Shown piece after piece: positions 7,798-17,934 of a stretch of 64,000 bases of DNA. The position numbers were made by a program, and so were the translations under genes. The stretch comes from [Actinobacillus] rossii. GTDB taxonomy: Bacteria > Pseudomonadota > Gammaproteobacteria > Enterobacterales > Pasteurellaceae. The DNA is taken from assembly GCA_900444965.1 (NCBI GenBank), contig UFRQ01000003.1:2170001-2234000 (forward strand), given 5' to 3'. Every line of letters begins with the position of its first letter. The stretch's first letter is position 1. The notes beneath the pieces were generated by a model. That model was not told the origin of the DNA and ran no database searches. It worked only from the letters and a program-made list of their open reading frames with translations.

Positions 7798-10041
7798 ATG
7801 AACAACAACATCAACTACGAAGGCATTGAGCAAATGCCATTACGCACTTTTACCGAAAGTGCTTATCTCAACTACTCAATGTACGTGATTATGGATCGAG
7901 CTTTGCCATTTATTGGTGATGGTTTAAAGCCGGTTCAACGCCGTATTGTGTATGCGATGTCAGAATTAGGGTTAAATGCGCAAGCAAAATACAAAAAATC
8001 GGCACGTACAGTGGGAGATGTTTTAGGTAAATTCCACCCACACGGTGACAGCGCGTGTTATGAAGCCATGGTATTAATGGCGCAGCCTTTCTCTTATCGT
8101 TATCCCTTAGTAGATGGGCAAGGAAACTGGGGGGCGGCAGATGATCCCAAGTCTTTCGCAGCAATGCGTTATACAGAATCTCGTTTATCAAAAATTGCCG
8201 AAGTGCTTTTAAGCGAATTGAGGCAAGGCACGGTCGATTACCAACCTAACTTTGACGGTACGTTAGAAGAACCTCAGTATTTGCCTGCTCGTTTGCCGCA
8301 TATTCTGTTAAACGGTACAACGGGGATCGCCGTAGGTATGGCGACCGATATTCCGCCCCATAATATCAATGAAGTAGCGGATGCGGCTGTGGCATTATTG
8401 GAAAATCCCAAAGCCAGCTTAGATGAGCTTTTAAGCCATGTACAAGGCCCTGACTACCCGACAGAGGCGGAAATCATTACGCCAAAATCGGAAATTCGTA
8501 AAATCTACGAACAAGGTCGTGGCTCAATAAAAATGCGCGCGACTTGGAAAAAAGAAGAGGGGGAAATCATCATCAGTGCTGTACCACATCAAGCGTCTCC
8601 AACCAAAATCCAACAGCAAATTGTTGAGCAAATGAATGCCAAAAAATTACCGATGGTAGAAGATGTGCGTGATGAAGCGGATCAGGATAATCCGGTGCGC
8701 ATCGTGCTGGTTCCCCGCTCAAATCGCGTAGATATTGATGCCTTGATGAACCATTTATTTGCTACGACTGATTTGGAAAAAAGCTACCGTATTAATATGA
8801 ATATGATAGGTTTAGATCATAAACCTGCGGTAAAAGGCTTAGTACAGATTCTGACGGAATGGTTGCAATTCCGCCGAATTACCGTCACTCGCCGCTTGCG
8901 TTATCGTTTAGATAAAGTCTTGTCACGTTTACATATTTTAGATGGCTTAATGATCGCGTTCTTAAATATTGACGAAGTGATTGACATTATCCGTAACGAA
9001 GATGAACCGAAAACCGTATTAATGGCGCGTTTTAATTTAACTGATGAACAAGTGGAAGCGATTTTAAACTTACGTTTGCGTCACTTAGCCAAATTAGAAG
9101 AACACGAGTTACAAGCGGAAAAAGCCAAATTAGAAGAAGAACGTCAGTATTTAGAAGAAATTTTAGGTTCTGAACGCCGCTTGAATACCTTAATTAAAAA
9201 AGAAATTCAGCAAGATGCTAAAACCTATGCTAGCCCACGCCGTTCGCCGATGGTTGAACGCGCGGAAGCTAAAGCGATTTCAGAAACCGAAATGATGCCA
9301 ACCGAACCCGTTACCGTGATTTTGTCAGAAATGGGTTGGGTACGCTGTGCGAAGGGGCATGACATTGATGCACCAGGTTTAAGCTATAAAGCGGGTGATA
9401 AATATCTTGCTCAGGCACATGGTAAGAGCAATCAAGCAGTGGTATTTATGGACAGCACAGGACGTAGCTATGCCTTAGATCCATTAAGTTTACCGTCTGC
9501 TCGCTCACAAGGAGAACCGTTAACAGGGAAATTAACCTTGCCAGCAGGCGCATCTATCGAACATGTTTTAATCGAAAATGAAAACCAAGCCTTATTAATG
9601 GCATCCGATGCTGGCTATGGCTTTATCTGTAAATTTGAAGATTTGGTAGCACGCAACAAAGCAGGTAAAGCGGTATTAAGTTTACCTGAAAATGCGAAAG
9701 TCTTACCGCCATTGCTTATTCCCGATGAAAATGCTTTATTAGTTGCCTTAACACAGGCCGGCAGAATGTTAATTTTCCCAGTGAAAGATTTACCATCTTT
9801 ATCCAAAGGGAAAGGTAACAAAATTATCAGTATTTCAGCCAATGATGCTAAAGCGCGGTTAGATTTTGTGGTGAAATTGTTGTTAATTAGCGAAAATGTG
9901 AGTCTTGTCTTTCATTCAGGCAAACGCAAAATTACACTCAAACCTGAAGACCTACAAAAATTCCGCGCCGAACGCGGACGCAAAGGTTCAAGCCTACCAC
10001 GTGGTTTGCATAGTGGTGTGAATATTGAAGTGGTTGAATAA
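7798..10041 (+). CDS. parC: DNA topoisomerase IV subunit A (ParC)
   Basis: Cleavage-religation subunit of topoisomerase IV, 747 residues from the ATG at 7798 (a TTG three codons earlier is less likely). The winged-helix active site has AAMRYTES with the catalytic tyrosine near residue 125. The quinolone-determining segment reads [12 protein letters not shown], so the serine and glutamate equivalent to E. coli S80 and E84 are unaltered (here Ser85 and Glu89). The C-terminal beta-propeller blades are present ([18 protein letters not shown]). The upstream ribosome-binding site is poor. It is separated from parE by nirK and the hairpin element. Confidence 0.96.
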   Translation: MNNNINYEGIEQMPLRTFTESAYLNYSMYVIMDRALPFIGDGLKPVQRRIVYAMSELGLNAQAKYKKSARTVGDVLGKFHPHGDSACYEAMVLMAQPFSYRYPLVDGQGNWGAADDPKSFAAMRYTESRLSKIAEVLLSELRQGTVDYQPNFDGTLEEPQYLPARLPHILLNGTTGIAVGMATDIPPHNINEVADAAVALLENPKASLDELLSHVQGPDYPTEAEIITPKSEIRKIYEQGRGSIKMRATWKKEEGEIIISAVPHQASPTKIQQQIVEQMNAKKLPMVEDVRDEADQDNPVRIVLVPRSNRVDIDALMNHLFATTDLEKSYRINMNMIGLDHKPAVKGLVQILTEWLQFRRITVTRRLRYRLDKVLSRLHILDGLMIAFLNIDEVIDIIRNEDEPKTVLMARFNLTDEQVEAILNLRLRHLAKLEEHELQAEKAKLEEERQYLEEILGSERRLNTLIKKEIQQDAKTYASPRRSPMVERAEAKAISETEMMPTEPVTVILSEMGWVRCAKGHDIDAPGLSYKAGDKYLAQAHGKSNQAVVFMDSTGRSYALDPLSLPSARSQGEPLTGKLTLPAGASIEHVLIENENQALLMASDAGYGFICKFEDLVARNKAGKAVLSLPENAKVLPPLLIPDENALLVALTQAGRMLIFPVKDLPSLSKGKGNKIISISANDAKARLDFVVKLLLISENVSLVFHSGKRKITLKPEDLQKFRAERGRKGSSLPRGLHSGVNIEVVE

Positions 10042-10052
10042 TTACAATTTGT

Positions 10053-10075
10053 AGGGTGGGCATTCTTGCCCACCA
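10053..10075. repeat. Short palindromic repeat (REP/MITE-like)
   Basis: GGTGGGCA-TTCT-TGCCCACC forms a perfect 8-bp stem inside a TGTAGGG...context just after parC. Short flanking ATTACA / TGTAAA boxes give an element look. It may also serve as the parC terminator, though no T tract follows. Confidence 0.5.
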
Positions 10076-10098
10076 ATAATGTAAATCTGGAGAAAAAT

Positions 10099-10401
10099 AT
10101 GAAAATAAAAACACTTGCACTTTCATTCGCTCTAGCTTTGGGTTTAGCTGCGTGCAACGATGAAAAAGATTATAGCGGCACTTACATACAGGTAGATAGA
10201 CCTAAGTCATCTTTTACTTTTCAAAAAGGTAAAAATGGAGACTATCAAGCAACTCTTACTGATATTATAGGCAAAAATAGCCTTACTGGAACCATTAAAA
10301 ATGGTGTTTTTTATAGAGTTTCTGATAATGAAAAAGTCGGTGAATTTAAAGACAACACATTTATTTTAACGAGTGGGAGTACCTATAAAAAATCCCAATA
10401 A
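10099..10401 (+). CDS. Small lipoprotein of unknown function
   Basis: A 100-residue protein with a lipoprotein signal peptide and lipobox LAAC at residues 17-20, so it should be anchored to a membrane. The mature part is polar, about 80 residues, with beta-strand-like stretches (GTYIQVDRPKSSFTFQ, ...SLTGTIKNGVFYRVSD). It resembles small lipoproteins often found in Pasteurellaceae. I cannot name a function. The start at 10099 is chosen because a GGAG box lies 7 nt upstream and the lipobox falls at the right distance; an in-frame start further upstream would spoil the signal. Confidence 0.75.
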   Translation: MKIKTLALSFALALGLAACNDEKDYSGTYIQVDRPKSSFTFQKGKNGDYQATLTDIIGKNSLTGTIKNGVFYRVSDNEKVGEFKDNTFILTSGSTYKKSQ

Positions 10402-10414
10402 AGTGTAAATATTA

Positions 10415-10442
10415 TGGGGAAATGGCAATGTCCACTTTCCCC
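10415..10442. terminator. Probable terminator between convergent genes
   Basis: TGGGGAAA (10415-10422) pairs with TTTCCCCA (10436-10443), with an inner TGG/CCA extension and one bulge. It lies between the lipoprotein gene and tilS, which converge here. The T tract is weak. Confidence 0.5.
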
Positions 10443-10445
10443 AAA

Positions 10446-11735
10446 TTATTCCCCAAAATTCTCAAAAAATCCCACCGCATTTTTTAATCTCTCGCCATAA
10501 AAAATCAATGGAATTCTGGTGCGTTGCCAAACAGGTACGCCTAAATTTTGCCACACTTTTTTAATATCACGGTTAAGATCTTGAGCGTGCAATTTTACAG
10601 TACCTGAATAACCAAAACGCACGGTGATTTGTTCATCGGTCAATGGCAAGATTGACTTAAATTCATGGTTTTCCACGCGCCAAAGTGCGGTTAAATTTTC
10701 TGCCGTTTTGAAAAGTTGCACATCGCCTAAATAATCGGGCAATAACAAAATCTGCCCGATGCGTAATTCTGCGCAAAAATTAGAAATATCGGAGAGTTTT
10801 GGCACAAGGAAAAGTTTGTTTTGATAACGGCGAATGGTTTTATCTCGTAAAACATACTGCGGATTGGCATCTTTTGGAGCAAAAATGACTTCCTTTAACA
10901 AAATAGCCAACGCCTGTTCACCTAATAGCGGCTCGCCTAATTCTTCCAACCACATTCTAAGCAGCGCATTTTGTTTATTGACGCAATATTTTGCAAAGTG
11001 AGATACATTAAAAGTGCAGTCATTTTCGTTATAATTTTGACTAAACTCATCAGCAAGCAGTTCGTTTAATAATTGCTGTTGGTTGTAACAAAGTTGCGCA
11101 GTGGTCTGCACCGCTTGGTCAAAAAAAGCCCAACGCTCGCGTAATTGCGGTAATACTTGATTGCGCAAAAAATTACGCTCATAACGATTATCCGCATTAC
11201 TTTCATCTTCAATCCAAGCCAACTTTTCCGCTCGAAGGTAAGTTTCCAAATCTTCTTTTTTGTCATTTAACAACGGGCGGAAAATCCGCATCCCAAACAA
11301 CTCGCTTTCAATTTGCATAGCGGATAATCCTTTTACGCCGCTGCTACGTTTTAAGGCAAGAAAAAACGTTTCGGTTTGATCTTGCAGATGATGCGCCGTT
11401 GCCACCACCTCATTAGGCAAGCGTTCTTCAAAAATAGCCTGATAACGGGCTTCACGCGCGCCTTGTTCAATGCCATTGTTGTTGTTTACTTGCACTTTTC
11501 TTGTGATCAGCGGGATATTAAATTGGCGGCAAATGTGTTGACAATGCTCAAGCCATTGATCCGCATTGGAGCTTAATCCGTGATGAATATGAATGGCGCG
11601 CAACTGCAAGTGCGGTTGAATTTCGCGAGATTTAGCGAAAAGAGATAGCAAAGCGGTGGAATCAACTCCACCGCTAAAGGCGATAAGATAGTGCTGATAT
11701 CTTAGTTTGGATTGAAATTCACTGAATAAACTCAT
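10446..11735 (-). CDS. tilS: tRNA(Ile)-lysidine synthase (TilS)
   Basis: Modifies cytidine-34 of the tRNA-Ile with CAU anticodon to lysidine, using ATP and lysine, so that it reads AUA. The protein has 429 residues. The PP-loop ATP motif FSGGVDSTAL is near residue 19 and is followed by the family HIHHGLS. The central TilS substrate-binding part and the C-terminal domain (ending ERLKNAVGFFENFGE) are both present, as in the E. coli enzyme. It begins 11 bp after pdxY and is probably cotranscribed with it. Confidence 0.95.
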   Translation of the reverse strand: MSLFSEFQSKLRYQHYLIAFSGGVDSTALLSLFAKSREIQPHLQLRAIHIHHGLSSNADQWLEHCQHICRQFNIPLITRKVQVNNNNGIEQGAREARYQAIFEERLPNEVVATAHHLQDQTETFFLALKRSSGVKGLSAMQIESELFGMRIFRPLLNDKKEDLETYLRAEKLAWIEDESNADNRYERNFLRNQVLPQLRERWAFFDQAVQTTAQLCYNQQQLLNELLADEFSQNYNENDCTFNVSHFAKYCVNKQNALLRMWLEELGEPLLGEQALAILLKEVIFAPKDANPQYVLRDKTIRRYQNKLFLVPKLSDISNFCAELRIGQILLLPDYLGDVQLFKTAENLTALWRVENHEFKSILPLTDEQITVRFGYSGTVKLHAQDLNRDIKKVWQNLGVPVWQRTRIPLIFYGERLKNAVGFFENFGE

Positions 11736-11746
11736 TGTCGTTCAAT

Positions 11747-12607
11747 CTACGCCACTTTCTCCGCGCCAAACTGCGGTTTTGGATGCATAATGGCATGACG
11801 CGCTTCAATTAATTGCAGCTCGTATGATCCTAATTTATAGGTAATTTCCATTACTTCATTAACCGCATTGCCCATTTGTTCAAAGGCTTCGAGTTCTGAT
11901 TTACCATTCAATAAATTGGCTAAGAAAAGCCCTGCGGTTAAATCGCCGACCCCTACCGGATCTTTCGCAAATTGGTATAACGGACGACTGAGTAACCAAA
12001 CACCGTGTTCTGTCCCTAGCAACATATCAAAAGCACCTTGATATTTACCCGCCGAACCAAGATGTTTTACTACCACCATTTTAGGCCCTTTAGTCAATAA
12101 ATGTTGAACGGCTTTAACAGCTTGTTCAAAGTTTGTCACTTCCAAACCTGAAAGTTGTTGTAATTCAAAGAGATTAGGCGTAATGATATCCGCGTGCGGT
12201 AAGGCGACTTCAATTAATTTTTCGCGCACACCGGCTGCTACCACACAGCCTTTTTCTTCATTCCCCATCACCGGATCACAAAGATAAATTGCATTAGGAT
12301 TACGCGCTTTGACTTGATGAAAAGCCTTAATGATTTCATCCACTTGATCAGGAGAGCCAATGTAGCCCGACACGACCGCATCGCAATTTTTCAATGCGCC
12401 AATGGCATCAATACCGTTCACAATTTCAGGAATTTGTTGGTGCGGAATCACCATTCCTGTCCATTTGCCGTATTGCGTATGGTTTGAAAATTGAACCGTA
12501 TTTAATGCCCATACATCAATACCATTTAATTGCATAGGAAAAGTCGCCGATTTATTCCCTGCATAACCAAATACGACATGTGATTGAATTGAAAGAACGT
12601 TTTTCAT
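11747..12607 (-). CDS. pdxY: Pyridoxal kinase (PdxY)
   Basis: Phosphorylates pyridoxal to pyridoxal 5'-phosphate in the B6 salvage pathway. The 286-residue protein has the ribokinase-fold features: N-terminal [19 protein letters not shown], the DPVMGN motif near residue 117, TPNLFEL, and the anion-hole motif [10 protein letters not shown] near residue 222 that contains the catalytic aspartate. It matches PdxY rather than PdxK (QSHVV..., [18 protein letters not shown]). It is upstream of tilS. An uptake-signal dyad just upstream (12650-12679) separates it from accA. Confidence 0.95.
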   Translation of the reverse strand: MKNVLSIQSHVVFGYAGNKSATFPMQLNGIDVWALNTVQFSNHTQYGKWTGMVIPHQQIPEIVNGIDAIGALKNCDAVVSGYIGSPDQVDEIIKAFHQVKARNPNAIYLCDPVMGNEEKGCVVAAGVREKLIEVALPHADIITPNLFELQQLSGLEVTNFEQAVKAVQHLLTKGPKMVVVKHLGSAGKYQGAFDMLLGTEHGVWLLSRPLYQFAKDPVGVGDLTAGLFLANLLNGKSELEAFEQMGNAVNEVMEITYKLGSYELQLIEARHAIMHPKPQFGAEKVA

Positions 12608-12649
12608 TGGTTGCCTCCTGTTATTAATATAGATAGTAGTAATAATAAC

Positions 12650-12679
12650 AAAAGTGCGGTTAAAAATAACCGCACTTTT
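12650..12679 (-). terminator. accA terminator, paired uptake signals
   Basis: AAAAGTGCGGTTA (12650-12662) and TAACCGCACTTTT (12667-12679) form a perfect 13-bp stem with a 4-nt loop immediately after the accA stop (minus strand), ending in T residues. Confidence 0.82.
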
Positions 12680-12694
12680 ATCCGTTATGAGTGA

Positions 12695-13648
12695 TTAACA
12701 ATAACCATAAGACATCAAACGCGCATAACGGCGTTCAAGTAAATCTGTTTTGTCTAAAGTATCTAATTCCGCTAAATCTGCACTCAAACGTGCTTTTAAG
12801 TTTTTCGCCATTTCAGCATAATTACGATGCGCGCCACCTAACGGCTCAGGCACGATGTTATCAATAAGCTTTAATTCTTTTAAACGATCCGCCGTTAAGC
12901 CCATCACTTCAGCTGCCGTTGACGCTTTTTCAGCGCTTTTCCAAAGAATTGACGCACAACCTTCAGGCGAAATAACCGAATAGGTTGAATACTGTAACAT
13001 ATTCACTTTATCGCCCACACCGATTGCCAACGCACCACCTGAGCCACCTTCACCAATAACGGTACAAATCACAGGCACTGTTAACTGCACCATTTCACGC
13101 AAGTTACGTGCAATCGCTTCTGCTTGACCACGTTCTTCTGCGCCAACACCAGGATATGCCCCCGGCGTATCAATAAAAGTGATAATCGGCAATTTAAAAC
13201 GTTCTGCCATTTCCATTAAACGTAATGCTTTACGATACCCTTCTGGTGCCGGCATACCGAAATTACGCATCACTTTTTCCTTCGTGGTACGGCCTTTTTG
13301 GTGGCCAATGACCATAACAGGACGACCATCTAAACGAGCCAAACCACCGACAATGGCTTTATCATCCGCAAATGCTCGGTCGCCCGCTAGTTCATTAAAC
13401 TCAGTAAAAATATGTTCAATGTAATCCAAAGTATAAGGACGATTTGGGTGACGAGCCATACGTGAGATTTGCCACGCGTCTAAATTAGCAAAGGTTTTTT
13501 TCGTTAATTCCGCACTTTTCTTTTGTAAACGCTTAATTTCATCGTCTAAGTTGATTTTGTCTTCGGTTTCAGATACCGAGCGTAAGGATTCGATTTTCGC
13601 TTCGAGTTCAGCAATCGGTAATTCAAAATCTAAATATTCTTGACTCAT
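12695..13648 (-). CDS. accA: Acetyl-CoA carboxylase carboxyltransferase subunit alpha
   Basis: Part of the acetyl-CoA carboxylase that makes malonyl-CoA for fatty-acid synthesis. AccA pairs with AccD to transfer the carboxyl group from biotin. The protein has 317 residues, the usual size. The N-terminal coiled region ([17 protein letters not shown]) is followed by the crotonase-like fold with [21 protein letters not shown] near residue 158 and [12 protein letters not shown] near residue 204, the oxyanion glycines. The gene appears intact and is transcribed alone, ended by an uptake-signal terminator. Confidence 0.97.
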   Translation of the reverse strand: MSQEYLDFELPIAELEAKIESLRSVSETEDKINLDDEIKRLQKKSAELTKKTFANLDAWQISRMARHPNRPYTLDYIEHIFTEFNELAGDRAFADDKAIVGGLARLDGRPVMVIGHQKGRTTKEKVMRNFGMPAPEGYRKALRLMEMAERFKLPIITFIDTPGAYPGVGAEERGQAEAIARNLREMVQLTVPVICTVIGEGGSGGALAIGVGDKVNMLQYSTYSVISPEGCASILWKSAEKASTAAEVMGLTADRLKELKLIDNIVPEPLGGAHRNYAEMAKNLKARLSADLAELDTLDKTDLLERRYARLMSYGYC

Positions 13649-13759
13649 CTTTTATCCTAAAAAATTGAGGTAAAACGAACCGCACTTTAACAAGGTTTTG
13701 TTATGCACGCAAATTTTCGCAGTATTTTATGCTTTTTCATAGAAAATTGCAGTAAATTT

Positions 13760-14377
13760 TCAGTATTTTTGGTTAAACCAGCTGACATAATCAAATTGGT
13801 CATAATACTTTTCCCCAAACCAACCCGAATATTCATATAAATCACCGACTTGTACATCCTGCTCAAAACCAGAGATATAGAATGCTGACTTAACATCAGG
13901 GTAAGGTTTCTGTACAAAAACGACTTTATGTTCATAAGGCAGTGCATCAAAAGCATATAAGTCTTCATCAGTAAATCCATCACGGGCAGTCATCATAATA
14001 AAAACGTTGTCCCAGTCAATCCGCGCTAAACGCTGTTGCCATTTTTCTTGTGCTTCTTGTTCTGAATGATAATGAACAAAATATAGACAAACATCCCCTA
14101 ATTTTGCTACAGGATAATTATGCCCCGTTTTCTCAAATTGTAATGGTTGTGCATGATAATAATTTGGGTATTGTAAATATTTAATAAAATCTTTGGGGTT
14201 TAAATATAAATTCACAAATGGAGAACGAAATTGCTCACCTAAATCATGCAAAATCAACGCACCATTACAATTACTTGAAATCACAGACATCGTGTGATTC
14301 TTCAATCGTTCTCGCAAATTTCGATTAATCTTTTTGCGAAAAAATTTATTCAACATTTTATTTATTACACTAAACAT
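13760..14377 (-). CDS. DUF1919 family protein, likely glycan-related
   Basis: A 205-residue protein matching DUF1919, a family found in capsule and LPS/exopolysaccharide gene clusters whose biochemical role is not settled. Recognisable parts are the N-terminal SVISSNCNGALILHDLG and SPFVNLYLNPKDFIKYLQ, then HYHSEQEAQEKWQQRLARID and the central VFIMMTARDGFTDEDL. The sequence is more AT-rich than accA and rich in aromatic residues. It stands alone between accA and the thiamine operon. Most likely it acts on a surface glycan, but that is inference from family context. Confidence 0.7.
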   Translation of the reverse strand: MFSVINKMLNKFFRKKINRNLRERLKNHTMSVISSNCNGALILHDLGEQFRSPFVNLYLNPKDFIKYLQYPNYYHAQPLQFEKTGHNYPVAKLGDVCLYFVHYHSEQEAQEKWQQRLARIDWDNVFIMMTARDGFTDEDLYAFDALPYEHKVVFVQKPYPDVKSAFYISGFEQDVQVGDLYEYSGWFGEKYYDQFDYVSWFNQKY

Positions 14378-14477
14378 AAACTGTCCTTTAAAATTTCCCC
14401 TATTTTACGTGATTTTAAGCGATGTTAACAAAACAAAGGGACTTGATTATTTTTTTGAAAGCTTTAAACTGAAAAAG

Positions 14478-14561
14478 TTCTCATCGGGGTGCCTTAAATT
14501 TATGGCTGAGAAAATACCCGTAGAACCTGAACCGAGTAATATCAGCGTAGGGATTTGAGAA
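14478..14561 (+). ncRNA. TPP riboswitch (THI element)
   Basis: Conserved THI-box parts are in order: GGGGTGCC (14486-14493), GGCTGAGAAAATACCCG (14504-14520), GAACCTGA (14523-14530) and the closing CAGCGTAGGGA near 14543-14553. The closing P1 stem is TTCTCA (14478-14483) with TGAGAA (14556-14561). It precedes the thiamine transport genes and should turn them down when thiamine pyrophosphate is plentiful. Confidence 0.95.
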
Positions 14562-14595
14562 ACGGAAAATTCATCAATATTTGGCCGCCTTAAAT

Positions 14596-14622
14596 TCCTT
14601 TAATTTTATTAAAGGATTTTTT
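14596..14622 (+). promoter_or_regulatory. Riboswitch expression platform hairpin hiding the thiB ribosome-binding site
   Basis: TCCTTTAA (14596-14603) pairs with TTAAAGGA (14609-14616) around a 5-nt loop. The right arm contains the thiB Shine-Dalgarno AAAGGA. Six T residues then run directly into the ATG at 14623. The same hairpin could therefore block translation or end transcription. Confidence 0.7.
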
Positions 14623-15618
14623 ATGTTTAAAACACGTCTTATTTTAACCGCACTTTCTATCGTTTCTACTAGCACATTCGCCGCTCAAACCGTTAATGTC
14701 TATACGGAAGAATTTTTTGGCGCCGATTGGGGACCAAGTGGCGAAATCAAATCCTTATTTGAAAAAGCGCATCCACAATGCGAAGTAAAATATACCGTTT
14801 TTGACCAAAGTAGCACATTGCTCAACCGCCTACGACTAGAAAAAAGCAATACCCAAGCTGATATCGTATTAGGGCTACATGACCAACAACTAGAATCTGC
14901 AGAAAAAACAGCTTTATTTGAAAAATTTGATTTTGATTTAAAACAATTAGATTTACCTGAAAATTGGAAAAATCCGCTTTTCATCCCTTATGAATTTGGA
15001 CAATTTGCTTTTATTTATGACAAAACTAAGCTCACTACCCCACCCAAATCACTACAGGAATTAGTAGAACGCCAAGATTTACGCGTTATTTATCAAGACC
15101 CTCGTACAAGCAGCATGGGGCGTGGTTTAGTCATGTGGATGAATACGGTTTTTAATGATAAACAAATAGAACAAGCGTGGAAAAATCTTGCAAAACATAC
15201 CGTTACCGTTGGAAAAGGTTGGACAGAAACTTATGGCGCGTTCTTAAAAGGCGAAGCGGATCTCGTTTTTAGTCATAATACATCACCTATTTATCATTTA
15301 TTACAAGAACAAAAAGATCAGTATGCCGCGACACAATTTACAGAAGGTGCGGTCTATCAATATACTACCGCGGCTAAAATAGCAGGTAAAAATAACGCTT
15401 GCTCAGACAATTTTTTACAATTTATTTTCACGCCCGAAGCTCAAAGAATTATTACGCCTAAAAACGTGATGCTTTCGACTATTTCGGCACAAATCGAACC
15501 GCACTTTGATGCCTTAAAAGCGAGCCAAAAATCGGTTAAAACGCTAGATACCAGCCATGCTACAGATAAAAATCTGAAAAACTGGATCTCAATTTGGCAA
15601 AGTGTGTTATCAAAATAA
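14623..15618 (+). CDS. thiB: Thiamine/TPP-binding periplasmic protein (ThiB/TbpA)
   Basis: Periplasmic binding component of the ThiBPQ importer for thiamine, thiamine phosphate and thiamine pyrophosphate. The protein has 331 residues from the ATG at 14623, starting with a signal peptide cleaved after TFA (about residue 20). Mature motifs fit the family: VNVYTEEFFGADWGP, ADIVLGLHDQQL, IPYEFGQFAFIYD and the central DPRTSSMGRG. A longer reading frame begins upstream but would include the regulatory hairpin. It is first in the operon and under the TPP riboswitch. Confidence 0.95.
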   Translation: MFKTRLILTALSIVSTSTFAAQTVNVYTEEFFGADWGPSGEIKSLFEKAHPQCEVKYTVFDQSSTLLNRLRLEKSNTQADIVLGLHDQQLESAEKTALFEKFDFDLKQLDLPENWKNPLFIPYEFGQFAFIYDKTKLTTPPKSLQELVERQDLRVIYQDPRTSSMGRGLVMWMNTVFNDKQIEQAWKNLAKHTVTVGKGWTETYGAFLKGEADLVFSHNTSPIYHLLQEQKDQYAATQFTEGAVYQYTTAAKIAGKNNACSDNFLQFIFTPEAQRIITPKNVMLSTISAQIEPHFDALKASQKSVKTLDTSHATDKNLKNWISIWQSVLSK

Positions 15619-15621
15619 ACA

Positions 15622-17229
15622 ATGAAATTTTTCACCGCACTTTTTGGTTCTCACTTACTCCGCCCACGTCATTACTTGGGCGGAGCCGTTGTATTAAGTC
15701 TTATTGTTACGGTTTACAGCCTTTCATTTAGTGCCGTTTTTGGCTCTGGCGAGCCAATTCAATGGCACGTTCTATGGCAAGATGTTTACTTACATCAAGT
15801 ATTGCTCTTCAGCTTTGGTCAAGCCTGTTTAAGTGCCATACTCTCTATCTTGATCGGCATACTTTTCGCTCGCGCTTTCTTCTATCAATCATTCAAAGGT
15901 AAATCTTTTTTATTACAAATTCTCTCCGTCACCTTTGTTTTACCATCATTAGTTGCCATCTTTGGAATTTTAGGTGTTTACGGTGTCTCTGGCTGGTTAG
16001 CAAAATGCTATAACTATATTGGATTAACTTGGCAGCCTAATATTTACGGCTTACCAGGTATTCTTATTGCTCATTTATTTTTTAACATTCCACTTGCAAC
16101 TCGAATATTTTTACAAAGCTTTTATGCCATTCCCAATCAACAACGCCAGCTTGCTGCACAACTCAATATTCGCGGTTGGCAATTTATACGTTGGTTAGAA
16201 CTCCCCTATTTACGTCAACAATTGCTCCCCAGTTTTATGTTGATTTTTATGTTGTGTTTTACCAGCTTTGCCATTGTGTTAGTTCTCGGTGGCGGTCCCA
16301 AATTTACAACTATTGAAGTGGCAATATACCAAGCGATTATTTTTGATTTTGACTTGCCCAAAGCCGCGTTATTTGCTCTCTTACAATTTATTTTCTGTTT
16401 TATACTATTCGGCTTAAGTTCGGTATTTACTCAACTTCCTGAAACGCATTTAGATTTCAAAGAATTATGGTTGCCTAAACAATCAAGTGCGGTCAAATGC
16501 TGGCAAGTTTTTTGTATAATTGCTGTGAGCATATTTATTTTGTTGCCACTCGTTAATGTCGTCATCAGCGCACTCAGTTCAAACGCCATTTTTTCTGCAT
16601 GGAAAAATCCGCAACTGTGGCAAGCTATTGGCTATTCTTTCAGCATCGCGCCCATTTCAGCTCTAATGTCTCTGCTTTTTGCGCTTTCAATCTTACAGCT
16701 TTCCCGTCGTTTAAACTGGCTTTATTTTACACAACTTAGCTATTGTCTGCTTAATACGAGTATGATGGTGTTAAGTATTCCTATACTGATGTTAGCTGTC
16801 GGTCTTTATGTTTTATTACAAGAAATTCATTTTAATCGTTGGCACTTATTTGGCATCTTGGTGCTTTGTAATGCCTTGGCCGCATTGCCTTTTGTGGTGC
16901 GCGTACTTGCGGTGACAATGAATCAAAATATGCAATATTACGAAAAACTTTGTCAGTCTTTGGGCATTCGCGGCTGGACGCGTTTCCATTTAATAGAATG
17001 GCACAATCTTGCTGCCCCTATAAAATACGCCTTTGCCTTAGCTTGTGCCTTATCGCTCGGTGATTTTACAGCAATAGCTTTATTTGGCAGCCAAAATTTC
17101 AGTTCACTGCCTTATTTGCTTTACCAACAGCTTGGTAGCTACCGTAGCGATGATGCCGCAGTAACCGCATTGGTATTGATGTTAGTTTGTCTGGGTCTAT
17201 TTTTTATGGTGGAAAAACAACGTGATTAA
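15622..17229 (+). CDS. thiP: Thiamine ABC transporter permease (ThiP)
   Basis: Inner-membrane permease of the thiamine importer, 535 residues with about twelve transmembrane helices. It contains two fused permease halves. Each carries an EAA-type loop for coupling to the ATPase: [21 protein letters not shown] in the first half and the [17 protein letters not shown] stretch in the second. The start is 3 bp after thiB, and the end overlaps thiQ by 8 bp. HI1020 of H. influenzae is the expected counterpart. Confidence 0.94.
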   Translation: MKFFTALFGSHLLRPRHYLGGAVVLSLIVTVYSLSFSAVFGSGEPIQWHVLWQDVYLHQVLLFSFGQACLSAILSILIGILFARAFFYQSFKGKSFLLQILSVTFVLPSLVAIFGILGVYGVSGWLAKCYNYIGLTWQPNIYGLPGILIAHLFFNIPLATRIFLQSFYAIPNQQRQLAAQLNIRGWQFIRWLELPYLRQQLLPSFMLIFMLCFTSFAIVLVLGGGPKFTTIEVAIYQAIIFDFDLPKAALFALLQFIFCFILFGLSSVFTQLPETHLDFKELWLPKQSSAVKCWQVFCIIAVSIFILLPLVNVVISALSSNAIFSAWKNPQLWQAIGYSFSIAPISALMSLLFALSILQLSRRLNWLYFTQLSYCLLNTSMMVLSIPILMLAVGLYVLLQEIHFNRWHLFGILVLCNALAALPFVVRVLAVTMNQNMQYYEKLCQSLGIRGWTRFHLIEWHNLAAPIKYAFALACALSLGDFTAIALFGSQNFSSLPYLLYQQLGSYRSDDAAVTALVLMLVCLGLFFMVEKQRD

Positions 17230-17854
17230 ACTTAACCAAGTTCAATTTCAATATAAAGAAATGTGTATGCAGTTTGATCTGCAGATCCATTCACAAGAAA
17301 AAATAGCAATTATCGGTGCTAGTGGTGCAGGTAAAAGTACTTTATTGAATTTAATTGCGGGTTTTGAATATGCCGATTCAGGCGAAATTTGGCTCAATGG
17401 TGAAAATCATACCAAAACGGAACCGCATTTACGTCCAGTGTCGATGTTGTTCCAAGAAAACAATTTATTCCCTCACCTGACGGTAGAACAGAATATTGGT
17501 TTAGGAATTAATCCAAGTTTAAAACTTAATACGGATGAAAAAATTCGTGTTCAACAAGCTGCAAGTGCGGTCGGTTTAAAAGCGTTTTTAAGCCGCAAAC
17601 CTACTGCACTTTCAGGCGGACAAAAACAACGTGTGGCAATTGCACGTTGTCTATTACGCGATAAACCAATTCTGTTACTTGATGAACCATTTTCAGCACT
17701 CGATCCCGAGTTACGTTTAGAAATGTTAAATTTAATTGATGAATTGTGTGAAGAAAAAAGATTGACCTTATTGATCGTGACACACCAACCTACAGAGCTC
17801 GAAGGGCGAATTAGGCGAGTGATGACAATTGAGAACGGGAAAATAAAAATCTAA
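17222..17854 (+). CDS. thiQ: Thiamine ABC transporter ATP-binding protein (ThiQ)
   Basis: ATPase of the thiamine importer, 210 residues. Walker [10 protein letters not shown] near residue 32, Q-loop LFQEN near residue 77, signature LSGGQKQR near residue 127, Walker [13 protein letters not shown] near residue 147 and switch histidine TH near residue 181 are all present. The start codon is GTG inside the end of thiP (8-bp overlap), which indicates translational coupling. A strong hairpin terminator follows. Confidence 0.95.
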   Translation: MIKLNQVQFQYKEMCMQFDLQIHSQEKIAIIGASGAGKSTLLNLIAGFEYADSGEIWLNGENHTKTEPHLRPVSMLFQENNLFPHLTVEQNIGLGINPSLKLNTDEKIRVQQAASAVGLKAFLSRKPTALSGGQKQRVAIARCLLRDKPILLLDEPFSALDPELRLEMLNLIDELCEEKRLTLLIVTHQPTELEGRIRRVMTIENGKIKI

Positions 17855-17888
17855 TTTCTCAAAACGAAATTGAACCAGAAATACAAAA

Positions 17889-17916
17889 GCCACGTTACAA
17901 AATAACGTGGCCTTTT
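17889..17916. terminator. Bidirectional terminator between thiQ and peroxiredoxin gene
   Basis: GCCACGTTA / TAACGTGGC, a 9-bp perfect stem with loop CAAAA, followed by CTTTTTC on the plus strand and preceded by A residues, so it can serve both converging genes. Confidence 0.87.
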
Positions 17917-17934
17917 TCATAAATACATCAACGA

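Noticed and set aside
7798..8060. Quinolone resistance changes in ParC
   Set aside because: The Ser and Glu equivalent to S80 and E84 are both wild type.
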